From: Norana najaformis
Lineage: Eukaryota; Annelida; Clitellata; Crassiclitellata; Hormogastridae
Reading direction: 5' to 3'
NCBI GenBank assembly: GCA_964023275.1
Contig: OZ029921.1
Coordinates: forward strand, 1,749,001-1,813,000
DNA: 64,000 nucleotides
Shown here: piece by piece, positions 1 to 12,500 of the stretch
Position numbering within the stretch: position 1 is the stretch's first letter
Layout of the letters: every line of letters begins with the position of its first letter
Notes under the pieces: generated by a model
Databases searched by the model: none
Told to the model about the DNA's origin: nothing
The model's input: only the letters and a program-made list of their open reading frames with translations
Translations under genes and position numbers: made by a program

Positions 1-76
1 CACACCGTGCCTCTGTCCCCAAGCAGTAGAATTTGGTACCAGCCTAACGTGGGAAGTAAACGGCCCAAATTTACCT
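1..76 (+). repeat. Repeat C, fragment at window edge
   Basis: Matches by eye the two longer copies at 29385-29572 and 49848-50045 (shared words CCAAGCAGTAGAATTTG and GGGAAGTAAACGGC). It lies in an SLC34 intron and is cut by the window start. Confidence 0.6.
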
Positions 77-99
77 ATAAACTACCTGGAATGACTTAC

Positions 100-3000
100 C
101 TGTTGCTGCTTCAATGGGCAAAAGAACGAGCACAGAGAGCCAGTTGAACATGTCGTGGACCGTGGCGCCAGCAAAGGCGCGACGAAACTCGTCACGGTTC
201 GGCGACTGCGCCAGTGACACGATCGTATTTGTAACCGATGTTCCAATGTTTGCACCCATGACGATTGGTATTGTCGGCTGCACCTCCAAAACTTTGAACA
301 ACAAATTTCTCAACATTAAAAATTTACTAAATGTAAATATTTTAAATATATTTTAAATTTTATATTTCAAAGTAAATATAAATTTACTAAATATTTATTA
401 AATGTAAATATTAAATTGTAATTTTTTGTTTCGTGAGGGAAGAAAAGATAAGACAAGTCAGAGTATGGAAAGGCTAGGTGGGAGAGGCAAGAAGGTAAGA
501 CAATACGAGAGAAATTAAAAAGATACACCACCACAAGGAAAGGAAAGGAAGGGCAAGGCAAGGCAATTGTTCGTTTGTTACATTAATTCGATTCGGTGTC
601 TCCAACAGATTCTGATTTTGACTGTGATTTTCACTTAAAGCAATCATTGACCAATGCCTTGGACATATGATAACACCACTATACATGTCTTTAGATTAGA
701 TTAGATTACAAGCCTTTTAAGAACTTTTCCACTTTGGATTTATGGAGAAACAAATTTATTTTCAACAGTCGAAGAGTGTATTTATTTTTAAGGACGTGAA
801 TTTTTAAGGATTTTAAGGAGCTGCTGGATTAGATTTACACCCCGTCAGATTAGGATAAGATTAGGTCTGTACTCACTTCCAGAGGCCACCATTGCCACAA
901 TGATTGAGGTAGATGTGCTTGAACTCTGAAGAAGAACCGTTGCCAAAACACCAATCATCAAACCAGCGATCGGATTTCTCAGTAGCGTGGAGTCCGACAA
1001 AGCAGTGCCTAAAAACCAGGAAAAATTAGTAAAACCTAAAGAACAGTGCCAGGAGCACGAATCCCAAAATCAAATTCAGATTTAGAATGTGACTTTGTTC
1101 AAACACATTCTCATAATGTCATTGTAATACACTATTAGCCATGGTAGCTTTGTATGAAGACTCCAGTGTATCAACAAATGTTGCAGATCATAACCGTGGC
1201 TGAAGAGTTGAGCAGTTTTTTATTGGTTGAGAACTTTTGTATGGTTGAGCAGCTTATTGGTTGAGAACTTTACTGATTGGTTGAACAGGTTTTTTGTTGG
1301 TTCAGAAGTTTTTAAATGGTTGAACCATTTTTGACTGGTTAAGAACTTTTCCAAATGGCTGAGAACTTCTTTAACTGGTAGTGAACTTAACTGACTGGCT
1401 GCAAACTTGCCAAGCAACCAGGAGCATCTTGGGGCCCATCTCCTTTTAGCATTCCACCTAAATGCTAGCATGCTAAACAAAATAGCACCTGCGGCCTTTC
1501 CACCAACCAGCCGGAATGCGGAGCTGAGCAGATCGAGGGAACAGACGAAGAAATAGAGGAGTGCCAGGAGCGCCAGGAACTTCCCGAACAACTGCACAAA
1601 CACACGGTAGAACTTCTGAGCGGCTGACAAATCTGGCGAAACAACAGCAGAAGAAAACTCCGATAGAAGATTTAATAAAACATTTCCAAACACAAAATAA
1701 TTTTCAAATGACTACAAGAACTAGCCAAGCGACTTTCTCATCTCCACATCTGTCCAAGCGAACGTTTTACACTATATACTGGAACTACATAAAGAGTACC
1801 TTTCATCATGGGGGTATGGATAGTCTAGTGATTACCAAACTCGACTGCCAATCCACAGCTTGGGGTTCAAATTGGAACAGGAGCTAACTCATGATTTCTA
1901 TTCCGCAAGCGCCCCTCAGTAAACTCAGCTGAGTACACCGACTGTACTGGCACTATATAAATCGCTAGATACACCTATACATACATACATACATACAATC
2001 CGTCCATTAATTCATCCATCCATACACACATACCTGCTCAACCAGTTAATTCATTGAAATATGAGCGGAGTCGAGACCATATGGTTGCCATATACACACA
2101 AACATACATACATACATAAACATGTAGGTACCATCTGCAAGAGGAAATTTTCACCCTGCCAAGCTGCAACCAATCAGGTGTCCCCCTCCAATCATAAATT
2201 CCATCCTGCCAACACGAATAGCTAAATTAATGCACATCAATTAAAGATGCAACACTCGTGATTTAACACGTGTGCCTATTCACCGAGTGCGCATCAGACC
2301 TCATTCAAGCTAACAGCTGGATATCGTGGCGCTGGACTACATTCTATTATATGGACCGTGTACAGTGAACAGCTATAAGCCATCACCCCAAGGAATGCCG
2401 TCGCCATTTTGAAAATGTTGATAATATTCAGTTTGATGACTTTGCCTGCCAACCTTAATTGGCCACGCGCCCATCATGCTTCGGCACATGGTAAACCGCA
2501 TCGGGTCAGCAGTGACAAGTCAATACAAGGTAAAAGTCGCACAACATCAACGCTTTCAGATTCCGAAACCTTACATCATACTCCATCTGTTGCGACTATC
2601 CCTTACACGATTTAGTCACACACGCGGGACGTACAAGCCATCATTACGCTGCGTCTTGATTATATGAAATTTCCAATATTCTCCAATATTCGAGTGGATA
2701 AAATTAATACCCGGAAGAAAGTTTATTATATTTATCAATACATCTAAAATATTTCCTGCGATTTTGCGCCGGAGACGCTACACGGATATCAATATGGCGA
2801 CCACAGTCGTTCGCGTGCTTCCATCGTCTTCCTCGAAGTGTTTATTTTTACAAATTTAAGCTCAAAAATAATTTTTAAAACCAAAATTAGATGACTAGTA
2901 CAGTATAGCGCACAATTATGATATAATCCGCGTTTATTGTCGCGAATGAATAACGGTTCAAATGGCAGAAATTTGTTTAATACATTGTGTTAAGAAGGGG

Positions 3001-3814
3001 TGCCACTGTTTTTATAAATTAATTACAATAATAAAATGTAAAATAATAATAATAAAATTATTTTAAAAAAAAACGTCAGGACAACGCAACACGAAATTGG
3101 ACTTTAGGAAATCTCTAAATACTGTTAAACATTAACTCTACCAACAAACTTTTACCCACCACTCCACTTGGGCGTCGTGTCCTTCAGCTGCGGCAGCGAC
3201 CAAGGGTCGTCCTCGTCCTCTTCTCCAGTCATCGAACTTCCCGATGATGGGGGTCCGCGCTCGTTTTGGATCGAGACCTTCACTTCGGTCTTGTCGGCCC
3301 CTAGGATGTAGGTACAGTGGCGGCCCCGCTGGATCGCATCATCCACCTAACATGGTGGAACACAGTTTGGGTCAGCCTCTTCTGGGGAGTGAGAAGAGCG
3401 ATTTACGCCCTTAGATTTCGTAATAATAATAATAATAATTTTAATTGTCTATAATTCGACAACCTACAGTACATTTTCGTCCAACTACGCATCATCAAAC
3501 CTTGTGAATAAAAAGGAACGGAGGGTACGGAGGGGTAGGCCTAAATAAGTGCATTTTAGTGTATGTAAACAATGGGAAATATGTTTGGGAGACACTGTCC
3601 TTCCATAGAACCCGAAAAGCACATGGCGGAACACAGAATTAAGCGTCCGGTTGGTGCATTTTAGTCTAACTACACTGCTTCTGACCAAAGACACGGAAAA
3701 CGGAGAGAAACTTCAGTTACTCACCCGTTCCGATGGAGCAATGCTACCGTCGGAACACAGTTTCACGTCTCCATTCGGAGGAAACTCCACCAACATCCTA
3801 CTATGTTCAGCCAT
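100..3814 (-). CDS. SLC34: SLC34 sodium-phosphate cotransporter, 5' part (partial)
   Basis: Electrogenic or electroneutral Na+/phosphate symporter of the plasma membrane (SLC34, NaPi-II). Five coding exons fit in phase: 3725-3814, 3160-3346, 1489-1632, 877-1008 and 100-291. Later exons lie beyond the left edge. The first exon has its acceptor 3 bases before the ATG at 3814, so a 5'UTR exon must lie further right. Seen: an N-terminal cytosolic [11 protein letters not shown]...KWSD motif typical of the family; a first membrane segment [18 protein letters not shown] followed by GGKAAG; the signature QSSSTSTSI in exon 4, part of the inverted-repeat Na/Pi binding core; and [16 protein letters not shown] plus [18 protein letters not shown] in exon 5. 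The exon 2 donor at 3160 (GTGGGT) was chosen over 3156 because only it keeps phase. Family is sure; which paralogue (A1-A3) cannot be said. Confidence 0.9.
1200..1410. repeat. Degenerate minisatellite, TGGTTGAGAACTTTT-like units
   Basis: About eight diverged repeats of a roughly 28-bp unit built on TGGTTGAGAACTTT, in the SLC34 intron between exons 3 and 4. No coding signal. Confidence 0.6.
1812..2000 (+). repeat. SINE G, tRNA-like head, with TACA tail
   Basis: Head reads GATAGTCTAGTGATTACC (A-box-like), followed about 35 bases later by GGGGTTCAAATTGG (B-box-like). The 3' end is GGCACTATATAAATCGC, an L2/CR1-type tail, followed by a TACA microsatellite. A second copy lies in the opposite sense at 19960-20210. 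Sits in SLC34 intron 2. Confidence 0.65.
2035..2105 (+). repeat. SINE B, 3' fragment
   Basis: Carries the family words TTAATTCATTGAAA, GAGCGGAGTCGAG and CCATATGGTTGCC, then TACA repeats. Diverged from the better copies at 32550-32790 and 46980-47150. Lies in SLC34 intron 2. Confidence 0.6.
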
Positions 3815-4734
3815 TAGCTGAAACAAAACCGTGGCAACGACTCTTATATGCTGCAGGGCCTAGCTAAAGACAGAAGATAAACGCATTGGATGGGATAAGA
3901 ATTATTATTACGTAATAAATTATGTGCTAATCAAATAACGATTTATTTAGCTGTTAACATTGATCCGATCCTTCTTGACTCTATCAAAGTCACCCTAAAA
4001 TTCACCTTAAGCTCTAACCCTTACCCTACAAGGAATCTAAAGGTGTGATTGTCTCTTTCATATGAATGCCTCGTAGATGGTCCATATCACTACGATGAAT
4101 AAGACACCAAACTCTAAATAAAACATTGTTTAATATTTTTTTAATTTTATTGAAATTCCCTTTTAAAATAACACACGTTGTAATTAATAGTTTAATGTGA
4201 CAAATTTTAAATATTTTGAAAAAGGTAAGAGGACTATTTGTGACGCGCAGGGTTACAATCTCCTGTTCATTACGCGATCGTAGCAACAGCTTCACTTGTG
4301 ATCGGCCACGTGGTAATTCAGTATCAAGCCCCGGTCCAACGGCAGAGTCGTGCAAGTGGATGTTGCCAATTAATGTAAATATTATTGTAATTTTAAAAAT
4401 ATAATTATATCAACGTTTCTTGAGCGCACAAAAGCCCAAGTCAAGAAAGATACTTTTACAAGCATACATGGCATTACAGTAAAAACTGACTGCATCTTCG
4501 GGAGTTCATTGCAAAGCCAGTCCTCCAGAATTTGGAAAATCCAGTTTGTAAACAACTGGCAGTTAAAACTTCATAGCTGTATTAGTTACTCATTTAAATT
4601 CGTCCGTGTAGCTCAATGCAATTTACTTATTCTATTACGATTACAAATTTACAATTACAAATTAAACTTTGATCTCAGATCAAAGTTGCCACACCACTGA
4701 GTTGCATGTTTCTATCACTTATCCGTATTGTACT

Positions 4735-4990
4735 TGTAATCTGACATTATTATTAAGAATAAACTCATCAGAGGCGCTCCCGACGAACCAGTTGGACCAC
4801 TGTCAAATAATACAGCACACTTCAATCCTCCCAACCCTCCTATCTTCGCGTTATTTGGATCTTGACCTGGAATCGAACCCTTTTGCCCATCGATTTTGTT
4901 TTGACTGAGCGCCTGTGAATAAGCTGGTCCCCGCGACGTGGCTTTCGTTGGGCGCTGTAGAAATCTCGGAATTACGATTACGATTTATTT
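4735..4990. repeat. L2-like tail fragment joined to SINE A
   Basis: 4735-4835 matches the 3' end of the minus-strand LINE copies (AAACTCATCAGAGGCGCTCC). 4852-4990 is SINE A in plus sense: GATCTTGACCTGGAATCG, GACTGAGCGCCTGTGAATAA, and end GGGCGCTGTAGAAATCTCGG followed by ATTACGATTACG. Confidence 0.7.
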
Positions 4991-5302
4991 ACAATCTAAC
5001 CACTCCGTTCAATCGGCTCCTCTTCCACCAGAACACTTCATCCCCCAGTTACCTTATCCTAAACATTTGGAAATCGCTCCAGAACCATAGCTGCTCAACC
5101 CCTCTGGAAGAAAACTCCCGCCAGAATTACAATTATCTGACCCATCCTACGAACTCACCAAAGCTTCACCCTTTGTAATCTCTCCGCAGACCATTCATTC
5201 AAAATTAAAAACGGCCCTCTGACACAGGTCTATCCAGATTCCTCCTCTTCCCCTATATATTTACCGCTCCAATTCCACACACCATGTCTGCCCGCCTGAC
5301 CC

Positions 5303-5440
5303 TTGAATCTTGAACTAGAACGGGTGACCCTTCCTGCCTATCGATTTAGTTTTGACTGATCGTCTGTGAATTAGCTGGTTCCCGCAACTTAGTTTTCTTT
5401 AGGCGCTGTAGAAGTCTCGAGATCACTATTCCGATCGTTA
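5303..5440 (+). repeat. SINE A, diverged copy
   Basis: Same order of words as the 4852-4990 copy but with many substitutions: GATTTAGTTTTGACTGATCG, then GGCGCTGTAGAAGTCTCGAG at the end. Confidence 0.65.
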
Positions 5441-5639
5441 CACGACCAAATTGCATGTTTCGTGTTCGTCCGTGTGAACTGAGCCTTAGCTGCGTGCTTC
5501 ACCGCTAGGCGATTGTATCTTCATTGCTTCCAGCTCGTTATTATTTTTAGGCTACAGAGCGTCAGACGTTACAAAGCAATTTTACAGATGCTTAAATTGG
5601 ACGCCAAGAAAATGGAAAACGTTAAGTCAGTCAAAAGAG

Positions 5640-5960
5640 GTCGTTTCTTCGCGCCTTGGTGCGTGGTAAGGTCACCTTGGCGGGAACGATCAAGGCGCTG
5701 TTTTTACTGATGTTGTTGGTAAAGAGCGCGGTGGGCGAGCGGGCGAGCTGCCCACTGATTGGACGCCCCACATAAAGAAAATTCATTGATTGGCCCAGAG
5801 GAGAAGGCCGGATATCGAATAGACGCAAGGCACTGACCGATAGGTCAGATTGAACGAATATGACAACCGCGGTCTTGCCTTTCGGCCAACCGAGGTTCAG
5901 TTAGTGGTGGCGAAAGACAACGGCATACAAGAATGCACAGCACCGAAGAACAGCACCGAA
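5640..5960. promoter_or_regulatory. GC-richer island with two inverted CCAAT boxes (candidate promoter)
   Basis: Unlike its A+T-rich surroundings, this 320-bp block is GC-balanced and apparently free of the dispersed repeats. It holds CTGATTGGAC and TTGATTGGCC, i.e. two CCAAT boxes on the minus strand. SLC34 is transcribed leftward and needs an upstream 5'UTR exon, so this could be its promoter. Inference only. Confidence 0.25.
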
Positions 5961-6129
5961 CGAGACGCCTCCCCTCAATCTTGAAACTTTAAAACTATCA
6001 GAGGGCAAACTAGAAGGTATCCTTTAATTATGCGTAATATTCTATGGGTACGGAGCAATCGTACTCCACTTCCCGTACAAATGTGTATTTTAAATGCACA
6101 GTTAACTGGATTCTGCGGAATTATGTTCT

Positions 6130-6250
6130 GTATCTCAGCCTCTGTCTGTCTGTGTGTCTGTCTGCGTGTGTCACTGTCTGTCTGTGTCTGTATGTCGGTG
6201 TGTCACTGTCTGTCTGTCCGTCCCTCCTTCCGTCCATCCATCCATCCGTC
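6130..6250. repeat. CTGT/TCCATC microsatellite
   Basis: Imperfect CTGTCTGTGTCTG repeats followed by CCATCCATCCAT. Short frames across it are low-complexity, not genes. Confidence 0.85.
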
Positions 6251-6947
6251 TACCTAGATCACTCTGGGTCTGCCTGTTGGCGTTTGCTTTCTTGTATGTC
6301 GCAGTACGTCAGTATGCTGGTCCTTGGACGCTATCACCCGAGTGAATTCAAGGTTATATTTATGTATGTATCAGTTGCATAAACGTTCGTCAGAGTGAAG
6401 GCATTTCTGCCTCAGTCCTGCCTCCGTGTGGGGCTAGCTGCTTCCTTCGAGAACTTTCCAAGGACCGGAGGTGGGCACCAAATAGCTTATTATCTGCCCC
6501 GCATGCGCAAAGCCTTGACCTTGGCATTCCTAAGGAGTTCTGGATTGCGTATGACGTCATAGCCATCCGGGTCTTGTCTCTTCCTGCACGCGATGAATTA
6601 TTGTGGCTGCCAACAGCAGAAACTTGTGTCAGTAGCTCCTCCCAATCCGTTACAAATCACACCCTGCAACCGACGAAGTTTAACATTCGATTCGGAGAAC
6701 CATTGTTGAAAGAGGCGGGTAACAAACAAACGATTACCAAACCTAACCTAAACACAACCCACCCTAACGGCTCCTCTTCCCCTTCTCTCCCTCTGGTCTT
6801 CTCGCAACCAGACTTAGTTCTTGACATGGCATCTTGGACAACCCCACTGACTTGACGCAGCGCTCGTGATAAACTGGTGCTATGCGCTTAGCTTTTAAGT
6901 AGCACTTTAGAAATTTCTAGTTCACGATTACAACTCATCAGAGCTTT

Positions 6948-7100
6948 GAATCTCGGGTCCGTACACGGGGACCTTAAACGACGTGGCGCCCATTAAAACG
7001 GGCAGCGGTGGTAAAAGATCTCACCCGATTAATTCATTGAAAACGAGCAGGGTCGAGGCCATACGGTCGCTCTGGGGTAATGTGTACGTTTACATTACCC
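6948..7100 (+). repeat. SINE B, 5'-truncated copy
   Basis: Contains GAATCTCGGGTCCGTACACG, ACGTGGCGCCCATTAAAACG, GATTAATTCATTGAAAACG and GTCGAGGCCATACGGTCGC, ending in TGTACGTTTACATTACC. Confidence 0.8.
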
Positions 7101-7364
7101 TTACCCACTCAACATTTCCCCAGGCCGGGTCTTCATAATTGAAATTGCAGCTGTGTACATACCACTGCTGAAGAAGTAGACCCTAGCGAAAGGGACGTTC
7201 ACACGTGACCCAGCGTCGTGCGACCTTTGACCTGTGACCGTCTCGTTCTCCATTCCCCATATTAGGTACGAAACGAGTTGATTGGCAACTGTATAAACGT
7301 TTTGTAAAGACCTACAAAGCGATATCAATCCAGGCAAGCAGAACGTTGCGTTTCGTTGTAGGAT

Positions 7365-7500
7365 CGTAATCGTAATTCCGAAATTTCTACAGCGCCCAAC
7401 GAAAGCCACGTCGCGGGGACCAGCTTATTCACAGGCGCTCAGTCAAAATAAAATCGATGGGCAAAAGGGTTCGGTTCCAGGTCAAGATCCAAAAGTCAGA
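7365..7500 (-). repeat. SINE A
   Basis: Reverse-sense copy: AATTCCGAAATTTCTACAGC, CCCAACGAAAGCCACGTCGC, GGTTCGGTTCCAGGTCAAGA. It closely matches the copy at 4852-4990. Confidence 0.8.
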
Positions 7501-7934
7501 CGGAGAGACAGCGTGGGTAGGATAGTCCTAGCTACTAGAACCTGATGTGCCTAGTTGGAATATCACGCAGTCTGCACTCCCTCAGCCCTCCATCCTCTCG
7601 GCGTTGGTAAATGCAAGGTGGGTGGTTGAAATAGGCTGTGCATCAGTCGAATCACCTTCGACCTCGGGATCACGTCTCCCGTTAGGAATTTCTATACAGG
7701 AGTATCACAAAATGCGTCGCTATTAACTTTTTAACCTTTCACTACCAGACAACGTGTGCGAGGTGGCCACAATATTTTAAAGTGTATCTATGTAATCGCC
7801 GAATTCATCCACGCATCGCCGAGAACCTATTGACGTGGTCCTAAACCAGAACAGGCCAAGCTGAATAAATATTCTGAAGAAAAAAGAAGAAAAAATAACA
7901 AAGCATACGCCCCCCATTCGCCGATAGATATACA

Positions 7935-8032
7935 AACTATTGTTTTGACTGAGCGCCTGTGAATAAGCTGGATTCCGAGACTTAGCTTTCATCGGGTGCT
8001 GTAGACATCTCGAGATTACGATTACATGGTAA
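7935..8032 (+). repeat. SINE A, 3' part
   Basis: TTTTGACTGAGCGCCTGTGA through GTGCTGTAGACATCTCGAGA and ATTACGATTAC; the 5' third is missing. Confidence 0.75.
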
Positions 8033-8139
8033 ACCGTAAAGGCTGGCAATATATCAGCATTTAAATTTAATTACTTTAAACAGACGTGAAACTCGGAGCT
8101 ACCATGGTCCCTGAACGGAAACCTAAACTGGCAAAGAAG

Positions 8140-8222
8140 CGCCCATTGCATTCATGAATATTCAAAAATTCCATGCATTCATGAATATTCATGATTCCGT
8201 GAATTCATGAATATTCATAATT
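8140..8222. repeat. Tandem palindromic ATTCATGAATATTCA units
   Basis: Three copies of the self-complementary core ATTCATGAATATTCA spaced by about 25 bases. Each unit is nearly palindromic. Confidence 0.7.
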
Positions 8223-8354
8223 CTAATTGTCCGATACCGTGGCAGCAATCCACAAGCAATATTAATCAATAACAATAATCAGTGTTGATAACCGTTGATA
8301 ATACGGTCTTCAAGCGCTTACGGAAGAGGGAGGGGAGAGGGAGAGAAGCTCACC

Positions 8355-8640
8355 GTAACAATGATTAATAGCAATAATTAATCTGTAATAATTAATCAAT
8401 AGTATATAATTAATAATTAATCAATAATAATCAGTATTAATAATAAATAAATGATAATAATACAAATAATAATTAATGAGTAATACTAATTAATCAGTAA
8501 AAATACTAATTAACCTGTAATAAAAATTAATCAATGATAATTAATCCGGAATAATTAATCATTAATAAAAAATCAGCAGTAATAGTTAATCAAGAACAAT
8601 AATTAATAGGTAATACTAATTTACATAACATGTGACTAAT
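8355..8640. repeat. A+T-rich TAATTAATCAATAATA simple repeat
   Basis: About 285 bases of degenerate AATTAATCARTAAT units with almost no G+C. No genes. Confidence 0.8.
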
Positions 8641-8959
8641 TTTTCCTCCCATCGGCCAGGTTTTGCACTCCAGTGCACTGAGGGAAATTAAAAATCTACA
8701 GTCAAGCCAGGCACGGAAATGTCGTCCAACTGTTGGCTTACTGTTGCTATGCAAGTGCTTCAGCCTAGTGATCTTTTGATTCCAGCAGCCAGCCCTTTTA
8801 GGATCAACAGCATCACACGACGGACATGAAGTCAGTCTTAAAGATGAGTAAAACATAAAGTGCTTTCAAGTAAACACCTTAAACCGGTGCTAAACAAATC
8901 TTTTCAACAAATACTTTACAACACAGGAAAATGCATATGCTTACACCTTGACAAATATC

Positions 8960-9310
8960 ACCAGTGCCAAGGGCTATTTATAGCTCCAAAGAAATTACTA
9001 ACAGGCTATTTTTAGCTCAGAAAACAAGCAACAGGCTAGTTTTGCAGGTCCGAAGATATTACAAAAAGGCTATTTCTAGCTCCAAAGATTTACCTTCAAT
9101 TATGAACAGGCTAATTTTGGCTCCAGACATCACAATGAGCTCAAAATGAACCAAATAGTCTGACGTGCCTATCTTCACGTAAAACCCACCTCGCGAAGCA
9201 ACAAGATATTGTTAGCTCAAGATGAAACACATCATCTTTTTAACATTCACAAAAAAGCTATTTATAGCTCCAGAAGGATCACCAGCAAAAGACCCTTTCG
9301 CAAAACCAGA
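8960..9310. repeat. Degenerate minisatellite downstream of CDK5RAP3
   Basis: Five or more diverged units containing GGCTATTTNTAGCTCC and AAAGATATTAC, roughly 40-45 bp apart, starting some 190 bp beyond the CDK5RAP3 stop. Probably in or near its 3'UTR. Confidence 0.6.
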
Positions 9311-9501
9311 TATTTATATAGTGCCTTTTAAGACCCTCTTTGAGACTAATGATAATGTCTCCCACTCCACAGTGACTACACCGTAACAATGGAAAGCCTT
9401 ACACAAAAGATGCAGTTTCCATACACAATGACAGCTCCCGTGGGAACGATGCGACAGTTCCCGGTGTGACTAACATGCAAGCAGCCATGTGTTATGGAGT
9501 C

Positions 9502-12500
9502 CTAAATCATGTTGATCTCGCCCATTACGTTGACGCGTCGGTTCTTGTACTTGGTCGAGATTTCAGCCTCAATCTGAAGCAGAAGACAAACAAGATCTTC
9601 AAGAAAATGAAAATGAAAACTTTTTATCTATAGTGACCCTAAATATGGCCTCGACCCTGCTAATTTTTCAATGAGTTTAGCACCACCACTGCCCGTCTGA
9701 ACGGGGGCCACGCCATTTAAGGTCCCTGCATACGGACTGTGCTAGCCCGAGATTCAAATCTCCGAAATAAGCCACGAATGGGACGCGAACCAGCATCCTC
9801 AGGGGCGCCTTGACGTGTAGTACACGTGTGGCTAACCAGGCCAATACGCTGGTGCAATAAGATGTAGCTGTGCCTCAGCGGAAAGATCCTTCAACCCCTT
9901 GAGCACATCTCTGAGGGGTATGAAAAACCATCAAAGGGCTAAAAACTGGACAACTGCCCCACCCTATCTTATCAGGTTAATAAAATACATATTGTAGTCG
10001 GTTCATAAAAAAATGGGCTATCACCAACTCTTCCTATGTGGGTCTATAATATTTGGATCATTGTGCTCCCCTATCATAGAGGGTCAAGAAAAAACGGACA
10101 TTTGTGTGACTCTAACAAATGGACCATCTCCCCAAACTATCTTTGATGGCCACAAAAAATTATCCATTTTGCCACCCAACCGTGGAGGTCTAATAAAACT
10201 GGACCATCTCCCCACTTTAACTTTGATGGCTAATGAAAAATGGATCCTAATGCCATCTTTGAGATTTAATAAAACACACCCCATCACCTATCCTGGCCTT
10301 GGGAAAAGTTGAGCGAGTAAGGTAAAATGTAAATGTACATGGGTTTCTATAGCAACCCCACCTTGGCAGTTTCAGCAATCGATACCAAACAAGTCAAGAA
10401 CTGAGATGCCAGACCTGTTTCTGCAGCTCCTTCATCTTCTGCCGCATCACTTCAAGCTTCGGTTCCAAGTCGTGCTGCTCGCCAAGTGCCTCCTCCCGCT
10501 TCAGAACCATAAGTCGCGACATTGACTTCATCTTCTCCGACTCGGAAGTCAACTTCTTCAAGTCGTCAACAAGTCGGTCAACGTACCTAGCCAGCAAAAG
10601 AACACGGCCAACAATTATTCGTACATGCCGGCTGTAAATCTTTACTTACATAGCACTACAATTTAAAGAGGAGACATAAAGGATCTCAATCAATTAAAAC
10701 ATTGAAAAATGAGCAGAGTCGAGTCCATACGGTTGCGAAAGAAAAACGTGTACATTTACATTTATCAGTGTAAGGTTCAAAACTCCCTTGCTAGAGTCAT
10801 TACATGCTCTTTTTCACCAAATGCATTAGAACGCATTCGTGAGCTTCACTGGCCACCTGTTGAAAGGTGCATTAAGTTTAACTTTGACCTTTACATCCCA
10901 GGACACCGGCCTTCTTTCACATCTTCATGCATTAATGGTAGACGGCCTAGAAGCTGGACATCTTAAACTGAGCAACTGGTGTCAGAATATGGATGTCTTA
11001 TATTCAGCAACTGGTTGTAGAATAAGGATGTCTTAAATTCAGCAACTGCTCATTGAAGATGGATGTCTCAAATTCAGCAATTGGTGGCAGAACACTGATT
11101 CCTTAAATCTAGAAATGGTGGTCGAATGTGGATGTCTCAAATTCAATAAACAGTGGTAAAAGACAGATGTCTTAAATTCAGCAACGGTGGTAGACCTTGG
11201 AAAGCTGCGAATCAGCAGTAGATCCACCATTTTCTGTGTTGTCAGTCTGCCCAGCACTGTCGTGACTTCTGCTAACATGGCTGCCACTTTCTCACGATCC
11301 AGGCTGAGTGACTCTGGTGCTGACTGGAGGATCGTGTCGGAAAGAACTCCAGTGCCACTCCCACTCAGCTCCACCAGCCTCTGTCGCAGGAACATCTCCA
11401 GCTGAAACATTACATAGAATAATGCCACAATATAAATGACCACATGCACATACATATATATGCATTATTACTGATTGACAGTTGATTCAGGATTGATGGA
11501 TTGATAGTGACAGATGATTCAGGATTGATGGATTGATAGTGACAAATGATTCAGGATTGATAGTGACAGATGAATTAGGATTGATGGATTGATACTGAAA
11601 GATAATTAGGATTGATGGATTGATACCGAAAGATGAATTAGGATTGATGGATTGATACCGACAGATGATTTAGGATTGATGGTTTGATACTGAAAGATGA
11701 ATTAGGATTGACGGATTGATACTGAAAGATTAATTAGGATTGATGGATTGATACCGAAAGATGAATTAGGATTGATGGATTGATACTGACAGATGAATTA
11801 GGATTGATGGATTGACACTGACAGATGATTTAGGATTGATGAATTAACAGCCGGCTGGTAATGTGATGTTATCTGATTATCAGAAAGAATTGCCATTACC
11901 TCGTACAGTTCATCAACAAAAGCACTTCTCGTTGTAATGTTGTCGAGTAGGGACAATGCATCTACTCCAGACGCTGTGGCATCAGCTGCAACGAGAAAAA
12001 CAACATTAGGTGTAGTAGTAGCGTTATGATGCCACAGCGTTGCACCAACGTTTCCAGTGTTCAAAGCCAGGCAAAAATGTTGTCAAGTCAGTCACACATG
12101 TGAAAACAATTACTGTTATCAAATCATACATAAGGAAAGGCTGTCCTTTTGCTGTTCTTCAGGACAATAATTTTACTTCTGGCTGAAGGATTTATTCAGG
12201 GAGAGTTTTTGGCCATTTGAGGTTAAATAGGATGACTCATGGGGTAGACGAAGTAAAAAGCATTACTTCATGGCAGTTCTGTGTCCGTTCTGCTCAGTCA
12301 CTTCTGTCATTTCATTCTCAAAATTGCTTATCCAGCGCAGGCTGCCTCTCTGTCTTGTGGACTGACCTTCTGGATATTGACCTGATTGTGGCTTGGCTTT
12401 GGTGCGCCATCGGTTGATGCCTTGTGCAGTAGGGACTGGCACATTAGAGGTTGCTAATTATTATTATTAAAAGCTATAATTTCTTGAGCAGTAGAACTTA

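Larger units (their letters stand above)
3818..9501. other. Intergenic region between SLC34 and CDK5RAP3
   Basis: No convincing coding exon was found. The stretch must hold the 5'UTR and promoter of SLC34 (right side) and the 3'UTR of CDK5RAP3 (left side of that gene). It is filled with SINE A and B copies, L2 tails, a GC-richer island at 5640-5960, an A+T-rich block at 8355-8640 and a minisatellite at 8960-9310. Both genes are on the minus strand, so CDK5RAP3 transcription runs toward SLC34. Confidence 0.6.

Noticed and set aside
5631-5828. Histone-like short gene in the GC-rich island
   Set aside because: The frame has no histone-fold words and no family resemblance after checking both strands.
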